Assembly (NCBI GenBank): GCA_028696075.1
Contig: JAQVHS010000003.1
Location: forward strand, 1 to 64,000
From: Candidatus Gastranaerophilales bacterium
Lineage (GTDB): Bacteria > Cyanobacteriota > Vampirovibrionia > Gastranaerophilales > JAILCC01
Length of the DNA: 64,000 bases
Reading direction: 5' to 3'
Positions within the stretch are counted from its first letter, which is position 1. Every line of letters starts with the position of its first letter. Positions 51,693 through 60,574 of this stretch are shown piece after piece. The position numbers and the translations under genes were made by a program. A model generated the notes under the pieces. The model saw only the letters and a program-made list of their open reading frames with translations, made no database searches and was not told the origin of the DNA.

Positions 51693-54068
51693 ATGGCGGT
51701 TTTGAAAATCGGTGCAGAATTTGTTGTAAATGGTTATCAAAGTATTATCTTATCTAAAGATAAGACTCAAAATGTGGCTGCTTTTGCCTCTATAAACGGT
51801 ATTTCTACTAAAGAAGCACAAGGTATACTTGAAGCAGCACCCGGTTTTAATACTTTTATTGCCGCATTTTTGAATCCCCAAGAAACAGAAAATGTGGTTG
51901 CTATAGGTGATTTTGATGAAAATGATACCGCACAAACTGATTCTATATCAAATAAGTATGCTAATTACAGATTTGTAAAAACTTTAAATGAAAACGGCTG
52001 CTCGTTCACTATAGGCGCAGACAATCTTGAGAATTACAAATTTATCTATAAAATTTCAGGTAAAACCATAACTATTGAGGCGCAGAACTGTGAATTTGTA
52101 ATTAATTCTGTTGCACAGGCGGGTATGACTGTAATTATTAACGGTAGTAACTGCATTGCAAACATGCCCGTTGATTTTAAGTCTGTTACCAACAATGCTG
52201 CCGGCGCTACACTTAACATGAATAATTCTTCCAATACGATAATTAATAACGGAGAGAATGCCGTTATTAACGGTGGAAGCGGGAATAATACTATTACAAA
52301 TAATAAAAAGGCAGCAGGTACCGTAATAAATGCGGGAGCCGGTAATGATACGGTTGTCAATCAAGCGGCTAATGTAACAATTAACGGCGGCGATGGTAAT
52401 GATACTATTACAAACGGCACTCAAGCTACCGGTGTAACAATTAACGGCGGCAAAGGCAATGATGTTATCAAAAATAATGCTGCTAATATATTTATTAACG
52501 GCGGAGAAGGTATAGATACAATAACTAACACTGCAGGCGGTAAAGGAGCTGTTATCAATGGTAATGAAGGTAATGATATCATTACGAATCATGCTCAAGG
52601 CTCCAATATACATGGTAATGCAGGTAATGATACAATCACAAACAATGCCCAAAGTAGCGTTATTTACGGTGATGAGGATGCCGATAATATTACAAACAGC
52701 GGCAAGGATTCTATTGTTTATGGCGGCAGCGGTGATGATAATATTAAAAACTCGGGCAGAGCCGCTAAGGTTTTTGGTGAAGAAGGCGATGATTATCTTG
52801 AAAATAGCGCTGCGGAGGCCGTTATTAATGGCGGTGCCGGTAATGATACTATGCTTAATACGGGAACCTCAGCTGTTATCAATGGTAATGAAGGTGACGA
52901 CAATATAACTAATAAAGGCTCCAGCTCAACTATTAATGGGGATGTTGGCGCTGACATTATTATTAATTCGGGAGCTAAAGCATTTTTAGACGGCGGAGCC
53001 GGTAATGATACTATTACAAATAGCGTAGCTGGTGTTACGATTGTGCATGGCAGAAATGATATTATTAACGGTAAAGTTGATAATATAAATGTTGCGGTAG
53101 GTTTGGACGATGATGGAGGTACTATAGAAGAAACTGCTACGGATAGTCCAACAACACCGACTTCAACCGATAAAACTACCACCGATAGTACGAAGTCTAC
53201 TTTGAAATCCGAGCTTTTAGCCCAGGTAGCAGCAAGTCTTTCTAACTCAATACCTGCTACTTTGTCAGGTGTTACTAAAGAACTTGCCGAAGTTACGGCT
53301 AAACTTGAACCTTTAAAATCAGAATTGTTAACAAGCATGACAGCAGGAAATGATTATCAATCTTATCTTTTAGAACAAGAGATAGCTAAACTTGATAAAA
53401 GAATGAATGAATTGTTACTTGCCCAGGAAAAGCTGAAAGCTCAACAAGAAGGACGCACTATAACAAATGAAGAATTAGCGCTCAAAATGTTTCTCTTGGA
53501 TTTGAAAAACAATCAGGAAAGTATTGTTTATTCAGAAGCATTAAATCTTTATGAGACTCTTAACAGCGAACCTATGAAGTCACTTTCACCTTTATCCGAT
53601 ACAAAGAAAAATTATATAGAGGCTGTTATGGATAAACTTGGAATTCTCTATAAAACATCAGAAGCAGCTGCAACCCGTTCGACAAGTATGCAAAATGAAG
53701 ATGAAAAATCTTATAATACGGCAATTCGTCAGCAAAATTCTCTGCATTATGAAAATAAGCTAGCGGCAATAAAATTACAAAGGTTGTTAGCTCAGGCAAA
53801 TGGCAAGACTGTAAGCGAAGAAGACAGAACCAACCTTGTATTTAAAATGGATTTGGAGTTCCAAATTGAACAATTGGAAACTAAGTTAGCGGAGTTTGAA
53901 TATAAAAAAGCACAGTTAAAAACACAAAAAGCCGCAGCTGAAGCCAACAATGATACTGATGCGATTGCTAAATTGTCTGAGCAGGAAGCGGAATTAAACT
54001 CCTCTATTACCTCAACAGCAGCCTCTATAGCAAATTATCAATCAACTTTGTTCCAGTATCAAAGCTAG
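51693..54068 (+). CDS. RTX-like beta-roll protein with C-terminal coiled coil
   Basis: The 791-residue protein has an N-terminal part (1-185) without a recognised domain and no signal peptide. Residues about 188-450 hold some 14 imperfect repeats, most exactly 18 residues long, such as VTINGGDGNDTITN, AVINGNEGDDNITN and AFLDGGAGNDTITN. Each 18-residue coil holds one strong GGxGxD-type half, as in calcium-binding beta-rolls (two nonapeptides per turn). A Thr/Ser linker and a coiled coil (about 560-785) follow. RTX proteins are usually exported by type I secretion; no such genes are in the window. Ribosome-binding site AAGGAAAGG is strong. Confidence 0.78.
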   Translation: MAVLKIGAEFVVNGYQSIILSKDKTQNVAAFASINGISTKEAQGILEAAPGFNTFIAAFLNPQETENVVAIGDFDENDTAQTDSISNKYANYRFVKTLNENGCSFTIGADNLENYKFIYKISGKTITIEAQNCEFVINSVAQAGMTVIINGSNCIANMPVDFKSVTNNAAGATLNMNNSSNTIINNGENAVINGGSGNNTITNNKKAAGTVINAGAGNDTVVNQAANVTINGGDGNDTITNGTQATGVTINGGKGNDVIKNNAANIFINGGEGIDTITNTAGGKGAVINGNEGNDIITNHAQGSNIHGNAGNDTITNNAQSSVIYGDEDADNITNSGKDSIVYGGSGDDNIKNSGRAAKVFGEEGDDYLENSAAEAVINGGAGNDTMLNTGTSAVINGNEGDDNITNKGSSSTINGDVGADIIINSGAKAFLDGGAGNDTITNSVAGVTIVHGRNDIINGKVDNINVAVGLDDDGGTIEETATDSPTTPTSTDKTTTDSTKSTLKSELLAQVAASLSNSIPATLSGVTKELAEVTAKLEPLKSELLTSMTAGNDYQSYLLEQEIAKLDKRMNELLLAQEKLKAQQEGRTITNEELALKMFLLDLKNNQESIVYSEALNLYETLNSEPMKSLSPLSDTKKNYIEAVMDKLGILYKTSEAAATRSTSMQNEDEKSYNTAIRQQNSLHYENKLAAIKLQRLLAQANGKTVSEEDRTNLVFKMDLEFQIEQLETKLAEFEYKKAQLKTQKAAAEANNDTDAIAKLSEQEAELNSSITSTAASIANYQSTLFQYQS

Positions 54069-54185
54069 ACGGTATTCTTTTTAATGTAAATTTAAGTAAA
54101 TTTATTTGGAATTTTTATTGAATAATTCCTGAGAAAATGTATACTACAATGTTAGTAGGCATTGAGGCAGTTCAGGAGTTAGAGG

Positions 54186-54803
54186 ATGCAAATAAATAGT
54201 GTTAATTTGGTGGATAACCGTAGAAATACAGCTTTTAAAGGATTATGGAAAGTTAAAGGAGCAGAAAATGCTTTGGACAATATAGCGGAAGCTTTGCATT
54301 CCAGCAGTAAACATTTTTCCAACCATTTTCAATTTTTAAGAATAAGGCTTGAATCATCGCCATTACCGCCCCTTGCTAAAGCTTTGAAGTACCCCTCATC
54401 TCAAGAATTAATTGACAATAAATCATTGCAAAAGATAGAAGATTTATTGCTTGACCAGATTTCCCTGCGGCAGCATGGCAGACCTGTAAATAATACTCCT
54501 AACGGCTTTGTAGACCTTTTTGTTACAAATGAAGACAGAATAAATGTTGAAACCAGAATGGCAAGTATATTGCAGGATTCCTATCAGACTTTGAAAAATA
54601 ATATAAGTGAAATAATGAAGAAATACTTCGCTAATAAACGTAAAATAGATGCGGGCAGACCCATTGAAGATTTTGTCGTAGCAGCGCTTGAGAAACATAC
54701 TCCTGTCAAAGTAAATAATGTTTTGTTTTACAGAAATCCGAATGAAGTGCTTTCAAATATAAATTTGGGACACTTTGATTTTGTTCAAGGCGTTATTACG
54801 TAG
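54186..54803 (+). CDS. Hypothetical protein with N-terminal AFKG motif
   Basis: The 205-residue protein starts MQINSVNLVDNRRNTAFKG, the same style of N-terminus as other proteins here. AGGAG lies seven bases upstream. The remainder is helical (ALDNIAEALHSSSKHFSNHF, LQDSYQTLKNNISEIMKKYF) with no recognised domain, no signal peptide and no membrane segment. It is followed by a strong bidirectional terminator. Function is unknown. Confidence 0.65.
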   Translation: MQINSVNLVDNRRNTAFKGLWKVKGAENALDNIAEALHSSSKHFSNHFQFLRIRLESSPLPPLAKALKYPSSQELIDNKSLQKIEDLLLDQISLRQHGRPVNNTPNGFVDLFVTNEDRINVETRMASILQDSYQTLKNNISEIMKKYFANKRKIDAGRPIEDFVVAALEKHTPVKVNNVLFYRNPNEVLSNINLGHFDFVQGVIT

Positions 54804-54821
54804 CATTTTCATATTTATAAC

Positions 54822-54854
54822 AAAAAAGCCTTAAGATTATCTTAAGGCTTTTTT
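54822..54854. terminator. Bidirectional Rho-independent terminator
   Basis: A 14-base perfect stem (54822-54835 with 54841-54854, loop of five) has A and T runs at its ends, so it can stop transcription from both convergent genes. Confidence 0.9.
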
Positions 54855-54873
54855 ATTGTTACTGTTAAAGGTA

Positions 54874-55617
54874 TTATTGTGCAGGATTATAAATGACCAT
54901 AGCTTGATTAAGCTGAATAGGTATTTCTTTACCTGCTTTAGCTTTATAGTGTAATCCCGGTGTGATTACACCGATAAGAAGTCCAACGCCGCCGCCTACG
55001 GGCATACCTATCGCTAAACAGCCTGTTGCAGCGTTACCTGCAGCAGCACCAAATGCCGCTCCGAGTCCTGCACCTACTCCAAACAAGCCCACTGTCCAGA
55101 TAACGGGTTTTGCTACGGTAGCCCAGCCTGAGCGTTGAAGGATATTGTTTTTGGCATAAACACAAGCGCCCATCTCACAAATTTTTGAATTAGGCACCAA
55201 TATTTCGTTAAAACTAAGAACAACTTTGGCATTTTTATTAAACCATTTTGGCGGGGTATAAGAAGTTACCACGCCGATAATTTGTGTTCCGCAGGGCAGA
55301 AGCATTCTTCCTTCTGTGGTAGATAGACCTTTGGGGAGGTTAAAGATAATTTTGTCGCCTGTTTGCAGTCCTTTTGTTGTAAAATCCTGGGCAAAAGCTA
55401 CCTTAAAAACGTCTCCTTTGTTGATAATTGCTTTATAGTTAGTTATCGTAACTAAATTAGAGGACACATTTTTTACGGCAGGAAGATTTTCCATTTTAAT
55501 AACTCTTTCCGGCTCTACTTGTGCAGTATCTGCCGGGGTTGCAAAGGCTAATGAGGAATAAGAGATAATAAATACAGCTAATAATACTGTTGTAATGAGC
55601 TTTTTAAACTTATACAT
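54874..55617 (-). CDS. Secreted glycine-zipper protein
   Basis: The start MYKFKK (55617) is chosen because AGGAG lies upstream; the in-frame upstream ATG at 55668 is not supported. A signal peptide (about 1-27, ending SLAFA) precedes a beta-rich central part (KAIINKGDVFKVAFAQDF, KVVLSFNEILVPNSK) and a strong glycine-zipper segment (about 170-215, VGLFGVGAGLGAAFGAAAGN). The glycine zipper may form a membrane-associated helix pair. It resembles envelope-stress or surface-assembly proteins only loosely. No family is recognised. Confidence 0.7.
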   Translation of the reverse strand: MYKFKKLITTVLLAVFIISYSSLAFATPADTAQVEPERVIKMENLPAVKNVSSNLVTITNYKAIINKGDVFKVAFAQDFTTKGLQTGDKIIFNLPKGLSTTEGRMLLPCGTQIIGVVTSYTPPKWFNKNAKVVLSFNEILVPNSKICEMGACVYAKNNILQRSGWATVAKPVIWTVGLFGVGAGLGAAFGAAAGNAATGCLAIGMPVGGGVGLLIGVITPGLHYKAKAGKEIPIQLNQAMVIYNPAQ

Positions 55618-55714
55618 AGTCCGGTTCTCCTTTCTTGAAAACCTAAGTAAATTCTGTTGCAAATCCATTATAAACTATTTTTCAAATTATGAGAATGTTT
55701 TTTTGTATTTTTAG

Positions 55715-55879
55715 AAAATAATATTCTACTGGGTAGAAGAAATCGAAACCACAAATCCTGTTTGGAAAATATTCTCTTTTATTAAAAGAAATACACCAAC
55801 TTTTGTAAATTTTTATGACTTGCCTACTCATAAAGTACACGGAGTTATAACCAGGATAGAAGCCAAAGATAAAAAATAA
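55715..55879 (+). pseudogene. Possible remnant coding frame without a start codon
   Basis: A 54-codon open frame from just after a TAG at 55712-55714 to a TAA at 55877-55879 reads FYWVEEIETTNPVWKIFSF and onward through FYDLPTHKVHGVITRIEAKD, protein-like in composition, but no ATG, GTG or TTG lies near its N-terminal end. A short ATG-initiated frame just upstream (55691 onward) is in a different frame. Either a frameshifted or truncated gene or chance. No family is recognised. Confidence 0.3.
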
Positions 55880-55936
55880 CGTCATTTTACATAATGTATT
55901 TTCTCCCATTTTAATTTATATGCTAAACTTATTATT

Positions 55937-56512
55937 ATGTCTAACTATTACGAACGATACTTAAATCTGATAGATAAAAAAGTTGAAGGTTTTTTTGAGC
56001 AGCAGGCGCCTTATATTAAATGTAAAAAAGGATGTTCTTATTGTTGTGAATCAGGAAGTTATCCTATAACGGAGCTTGAATTTAAGTATATGCGTTTAGG
56101 TTTCAGCAAATTAGACAGAGTTAAGCAAACTCTTGTTCTTCAAAATATTAGAAAAATTAAACAAGGGCGAAATGATAACGAAGATGAATTTTTATACCAA
56201 TGCCCGTTTTTAATAGACAAAATTTGTTGTATATACGAGTACAGGGGCTTAATTTGCCGGGTATTCGGATTGCCGTACTTTGACAAAAACGATAAATTAA
56301 AATTGCCTGCCTGTATTGGTATAGGTTTAAATTATGCAGAAGTACTTGACGAAGAAAAGAAAATGCTTTCGATGGAAAAGGTTGAGAAATTAGGGTTTTC
56401 GGTAACCCCTGTGGCATTTAACCTCAGTTTGGATACTCTTTTGAATAATGAGGCTGTCAAAACTTTGAATCTGAATTTTGGTGAACAAAAAATGCTTGTT
56501 GATTGGTTTTAG
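55937..56512 (+). CDS. YkgJ-family cysteine-cluster protein
   Basis: The 191-residue protein has the YkgJ-type CKKGCSYCCE motif (C-x3-C-x2-CC) near residue 29 and later cysteines in YQCPFL, CCIYEYRGLICRVFG and ACIGIG. These proteins are predicted to bind zinc or iron. It is an isolated gene; function is unknown. Confidence 0.82.
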   Translation: MSNYYERYLNLIDKKVEGFFEQQAPYIKCKKGCSYCCESGSYPITELEFKYMRLGFSKLDRVKQTLVLQNIRKIKQGRNDNEDEFLYQCPFLIDKICCIYEYRGLICRVFGLPYFDKNDKLKLPACIGIGLNYAEVLDEEKKMLSMEKVEKLGFSVTPVAFNLSLDTLLNNEAVKTLNLNFGEQKMLVDWF

Positions 56513-56576
56513 CGTTATAATTTGCTATAAAATTCAAAAAGATTTATTATGGAATCACAGATAGAGGGAGAGAGTT

Positions 56577-57725
56577 ATGTTTAAAAAAAATCCATATAAA
56601 AAGCTGTTTCAGCAAATTAAAAAAAATTCAAAAATTGTGCTTTACGGTGCAGGTGATATTGGAAAAGCTATAAAAGATAATCTTGCAAAACAACGTAAAG
56701 ATGTGGAAGTTGTTTTTTTTATTGATACTTCCAGGAAAGGTGTTTTTGAAGGACTTCAGGTGATTTCTCCTTTTGATTTGAAAGATTATAATGATAAATA
56801 TGACCAAATTATTATAGCTTCGAATCATAATAGGAATGACATGTACTTGGTTTTGACTGCGCTTAGGGTAAATCGGAAAAAAATCGTTAAAGTACCCTTG
56901 GATGGAGTATTGAGAAGTATTCAAGATGAAAAAATTAATAATGCATTAAAAGTTTTCAAAGAAAATAGTGATAAAAAGTTATATAAGTTTGTGTCAGAAG
57001 TTCAATTAAAAACTAAAAATAAAGAAAAACATGTAAACAAAATCCGAGAACGTTTTAAGGGGTTCAAAGAGTTAGTAGCGGGTATTTATCCGGAAGAGCA
57101 ATATTTGGAATACACGAATAAAGATGCTGTAGAAGTTGCTATTGACGGCGGTGCGTTTAACGGTATACACGCCTTGATATTTTTATCAGAATTTAAAAAC
57201 GTAAAAAAAATCTATTCTTTTGAACCTAATTATGAAGATTTTAAAGCACGGTTTAATTCCGACATTAAAGCACGTTTAATAGAAAGCAGTCCTAATATTG
57301 AATTAGTCGAAAAAGGTCTTTGGATAAAAGAGGATGTATTAGAGTTTAAGAGTGTAGCAACAAATAAAGCAGCTTCATGTATATGTGATGCAAAAGATTA
57401 TACTCGTTATGAAGGAGATATTTTAAGAATTAAAACAACTTCCATAGACAAATTTGTGAAGGATAATAATATAGAAAAGATTGATTTTATAAAATTGGAT
57501 GTAGAAAATTCCGAGATAAAAGTTATTGAGGGAGCTAAAAATACAATTCTAAAGGACAGACCTCAAATGGCTATTTCGATTTACCATTCACCTGAACATT
57601 TTCTTCAAATTCCAATTATTCTTGATGAATTGTTAACTGATTATGTTTTCAGGTTAGGACACTATTCGGAAAATTATTGCGAAACAGTTATGTATGCTAT
57701 TCCAAAAGAATTGTATAAGGCATGA
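56577..57725 (+). CDS. FkbM-family methyltransferase with N-terminal Rossmann-like domain
   Basis: The 382-residue protein has an N-terminal domain (about 18-100) with IVLYGAGDIGKAIKDNL and VVFFIDTSRKGVFEGLQVI, similar to small Rossmann-like nucleotide-sugar domains. From about residue 180 it has an FkbM methyltransferase: VEVAIDGGAFNGIHA, FEPNYEDFKARF and IDFIKLDVENSEIKVIEGA. FkbM enzymes O-methylate sugars or other hydroxyls. It opens the glycan locus here. The domain is also found in the 134-residue protein and in the LicD-like protein downstream. Confidence 0.82.
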   Translation: MFKKNPYKKLFQQIKKNSKIVLYGAGDIGKAIKDNLAKQRKDVEVVFFIDTSRKGVFEGLQVISPFDLKDYNDKYDQIIIASNHNRNDMYLVLTALRVNRKKIVKVPLDGVLRSIQDEKINNALKVFKENSDKKLYKFVSEVQLKTKNKEKHVNKIRERFKGFKELVAGIYPEEQYLEYTNKDAVEVAIDGGAFNGIHALIFLSEFKNVKKIYSFEPNYEDFKARFNSDIKARLIESSPNIELVEKGLWIKEDVLEFKSVATNKAASCICDAKDYTRYEGDILRIKTTSIDKFVKDNNIEKIDFIKLDVENSEIKVIEGAKNTILKDRPQMAISIYHSPEHFLQIPIILDELLTDYVFRLGHYSENYCETVMYAIPKELYKA

Positions 57726-57764
57726 ACGCCTGTCGCATAATTTTTATTATATTATCTGAAAAAA

Positions 57765-58763
57765 TTAATTAATATGAGATTTAATTGCAATACTTATCAA
57801 CTTTATTTTAAACATTAAATATGATAAATTTAAAATAAAATAAAATCTCGCTGGAATATTCTTCCTTTCAGTAAAATATTTTGGGTAGGTATTATAAATA
57901 TGTCTAAATAATTTTTGTATAGAATAATGATAACATTTTTTCTTATCATTGGTTGCTTTTTTGTAGTAACAAAGACCTTGCATTATTTTATAATCCAGAT
58001 ATGAATACATAAAATCATCGCAAGTAGTAGATTCTTTCAGTATATCTTCACACATATAAAATATTTCTATAAATGCATGAATATTTTTGCCTGCGGAATA
58101 TGAAACACTATTAGGATGTACCCTGTAATTGTAGAGATATTTATTTAAACAACTGATTTTTTTTGCACTAATCATTGCTTTTATATAGAATAATGAATCT
58201 TCAATAAATTTATGACTTGAATATTTAATATTTTCTCTTATTAAAAACTCTTTCCTGTAGATTTTGAAAGGAAGGGCGGTGGTTGAAAAAATAATATCTT
58301 GGGCATCTAAAGGAGAAAAAGTGTCTTCGCCGAACATTGAATACATCGATGTTATGTATTCAACGGGCATTCTTGCATTATCACTTTCATAAAAACGATA
58401 TGTATTAAAAATAGTTATGTCACTACCGTCACCTGAAATTTTATTATACATTAACTCCAAAGCATTAGGCTCTAACCAGTCATCACTGTCTAGGTAAAAT
58501 ATGTATTCTCCTTCAGCTTTTTTTAGCGCTAAATTCCTTGCTACACCCTGTCCCTCATTTTCTTTACTGATAATTTTTATGCGGCTGTCGCGCGCTGAAT
58601 ATTTTTCCAGAATCTCTAAAGAATTGTCCGTTGAACCGTCATTTATACAAATCAACTCGAACTCATTTAGAGATTGATTTAAAACAGATTCTATTGCCTG
58701 AGCTAAATATTTAGCGGAATTAAATATCGGCATTATAATAGAAATTTTTATTATATTGTTCAT
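57765..58763 (-). CDS. Glycosyltransferase family 2
   Basis: The 332-residue protein is a GT2 enzyme with SIIMPIFNSAKYLAQAIESV at the N-terminus, the nucleotide-binding INDGSTDNS (about 40-48) and the metal-binding LDSDDW (DSDD at residues 92-95). The C-terminal part is helical and carries the acceptor specificity. Its start overlaps the upstream CDP-glycerol gene by four bases. The sugar is unknown. Confidence 0.9.
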   Translation of the reverse strand: MNNIIKISIIMPIFNSAKYLAQAIESVLNQSLNEFELICINDGSTDNSLEILEKYSARDSRIKIISKENEGQGVARNLALKKAEGEYIFYLDSDDWLEPNALELMYNKISGDGSDITIFNTYRFYESDNARMPVEYITSMYSMFGEDTFSPLDAQDIIFSTTALPFKIYRKEFLIRENIKYSSHKFIEDSLFYIKAMISAKKISCLNKYLYNYRVHPNSVSYSAGKNIHAFIEIFYMCEDILKESTTCDDFMYSYLDYKIMQGLCYYKKATNDKKKCYHYSIQKLFRHIYNTYPKYFTERKNIPARFYFILNLSYLMFKIKLISIAIKSHIN

Positions 58764-60049
58764 AATATTCCTAATTCTTTTTTAATATCATCCAGTATAT
58801 TTTTTGCTGCATAAGAATTTTTAAAATCAAGCTCTTCAAGAAGTTCCAGTCGTTTATCCTTTAGCGGGTCTTCTTTGTCGATAAGGATTTTATCCAACGA
58901 TTCTTTAAGCTCGTCATTATTCCATACTCTATAGTAAGTTCCTAAAATCTTTTCAACAGAAGAATTATATTCTTTTGCGTATTTTGAAGCGAGATGAATA
59001 ACAGGCTGCCCGGTCATAAAATACTCAGTTAAAAATGAGCCGCAATCGGTTATCAGGGCAGAAGATTGCATAAATAAATCCAGATAATCGCCTGTTTCAT
59101 AACACATTCCTATTTTTGCCCATTCATTGTAGTAGTCTGCAATTTCTTCTTTAGACATAATTTTAGTTAAAGTACCTTTTAAACCGGGGTGAGGTTTAAA
59201 TATCCAAGTTATTTCAGGGTGTTTTTTTGCATATTGGAGCATGAATTGCCCGGTTTCTTTGAATGTTCCCCATCGTAACATTTTGTTTTCTAAAAATGAC
59301 CAATGCGGGGCATATATGACGTATTTTTTTTCTTCAAATTTATTTTTATTTAAATAAAAATAATCCAGTTGAGGATGACCTGCTACTCTGAGATTTTTGC
59401 CCTTATTTGACATATTCTGTGCATAGTAATTGTGAATAAGCTGGTTTAAAACATAATGTGCATGGATATATCTATGAAATCTTAAATAATATTCATTCTC
59501 ACCTAAAGCAGTAGCCACAAAATAAGGGACATAATAAGTTAATGCAAATGCTGAACACATAACAGGACCCTGATTTTTATGTACATACCAAGGCGCTTGA
59601 TAAATTATTATGTCAGGATTGAATTTCTCAAGAGGAATAAATTCATCCTTTTGCCAATCATATCCTATTTCAAGCCGCATATTCTTATTTCTGAAAAAAT
59701 TATATACTTTTTGAGTATACCAAGGCGGCATATAGCTTAGTATGTATTCTTTTTTTGCACAATTCTTGGTAGCGATAATGACGGGTTCAAAATTCTTGTC
59801 TTGTTCCATCAAATCGTACAAAGATTGGCACTTCCATTTTGATTCATCATAAACGTGGAAAACCACCTTTAAAGGACGTTTTTTAGCTTCTGTCTGTAGT
59901 CTTTTTAGGACTTTTTTTGAATTGCTTTCAATATACCTGCAATTTTGATGAACTCTAAATCCTTCAAAAAAAGTTCTTATTTGTCTTTTAAACCCATACG
60001 GGGTAAAAAGCTCTATTGTTTTGCCGATTTTATCATAAGGAATATACAT
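58760..60049 (-). CDS. CDP-glycerol glycerophosphotransferase-like (TagB/TagF family)
   Basis: The 429-residue protein resembles the CDP-glycerol glycerophosphotransferase family: YAPHWSFLENK, WIFKPHPGLKG, a conserved middle region and DCGSFLTEYFMTGQPVIHLAS near residue 340. Such enzymes transfer polyol-phosphate units in wall teichoic acid and some capsules. In a diderm this points to a phosphodiester-linked surface polymer. The gene is read leftward and coupled to the GT2. Confidence 0.85.
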   Translation of the reverse strand: MYIPYDKIGKTIELFTPYGFKRQIRTFFEGFRVHQNCRYIESNSKKVLKRLQTEAKKRPLKVVFHVYDESKWKCQSLYDLMEQDKNFEPVIIATKNCAKKEYILSYMPPWYTQKVYNFFRNKNMRLEIGYDWQKDEFIPLEKFNPDIIIYQAPWYVHKNQGPVMCSAFALTYYVPYFVATALGENEYYLRFHRYIHAHYVLNQLIHNYYAQNMSNKGKNLRVAGHPQLDYFYLNKNKFEEKKYVIYAPHWSFLENKMLRWGTFKETGQFMLQYAKKHPEITWIFKPHPGLKGTLTKIMSKEEIADYYNEWAKIGMCYETGDYLDLFMQSSALITDCGSFLTEYFMTGQPVIHLASKYAKEYNSSVEKILGTYYRVWNNDELKESLDKILIDKEDPLKDKRLELLEELDFKNSYAAKNILDDIKKELGIL

Positions 60050-60454
60050 TTAATTCTTTGACCAAATTTTTTCCAATAACTTAAGTATAGGTATTTTTAC
60101 CAACGGAATAATTTTTATTTTTGAACGGTTAAATTCTGTATGATAAAAATCTTCTATAATTTCCGAATACTCCAGCGCTGCAACGATTACATAATCAGGG
60201 TTATATTTCGGTATTTTGTCTTTTGGAATTATTTTATACCCAAGATGCATTTCTCCCTCTTCTTCCGGGGAAAATTTTTTATCAGAAATACCGATTATAT
60301 TAAGACTCGAAATGTTGTAGTTGTCTTTAATAAACTGAAAGAGTTTACCTGTTCCGTAGATAATAATACTTTTATTTTTAAATTTCTTTTTTAAACGAGA
60401 AAAATGTTTATCAAATTTTACTTCTTTTAAATACTCTTTAAATTCATCTTCCAT
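60050..60454 (-). CDS. Stand-alone Rossmann-like domain protein of the glycan locus
   Basis: The 134-residue protein contains IIIYGTGKLFQFIKDNYN and IIGISDKKFSPEEE, similar to the first about 130 residues of the LicD-like protein (IVIYGAGLYFSELQKHC, ALCDRKFSNKG) and to the N-terminal part of the FkbM protein. It looks like a single nucleotide-binding Rossmann-like domain without a catalytic partner. It ends directly at the start of the next gene and is divergent from the LicD-like gene. Confidence 0.75.
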   Translation of the reverse strand: MEDEFKEYLKEVKFDKHFSRLKKKFKNKSIIIYGTGKLFQFIKDNYNISSLNIIGISDKKFSPEEEGEMHLGYKIIPKDKIPKYNPDYVIVAALEYSEIIEDFYHTEFNRSKIKIIPLVKIPILKLLEKIWSKN

Positions 60455-60574
60455 ATATTATCCTCTTGCTACTATCATATCAAATCTTATAACATTCAAC
60501 AACTTCTTAATAATCTTGAAAAATATTTTATATTATAAGATAATTCAACTGGTCAGTAAAATTCAAAGATTAAT

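Noticed and set aside
52056-52652. Long minus-strand frame opposite the RTX-like gene
   Set aside because: It follows the periodic coding repeats on the other strand, with no ribosome-binding site or known domain.
52258-53045. CRISPR-like or satellite array from the regular 54-base periodicity
   Set aside because: The period follows from 18-codon protein repeats in the RTX-like gene; units diverge and there are no spacers.
55682-55909. Minus-strand frame opposite the possible remnant gene
   Set aside because: No ribosome-binding site, odd composition rich in Phe and Tyr, and the plus strand reads more like protein.
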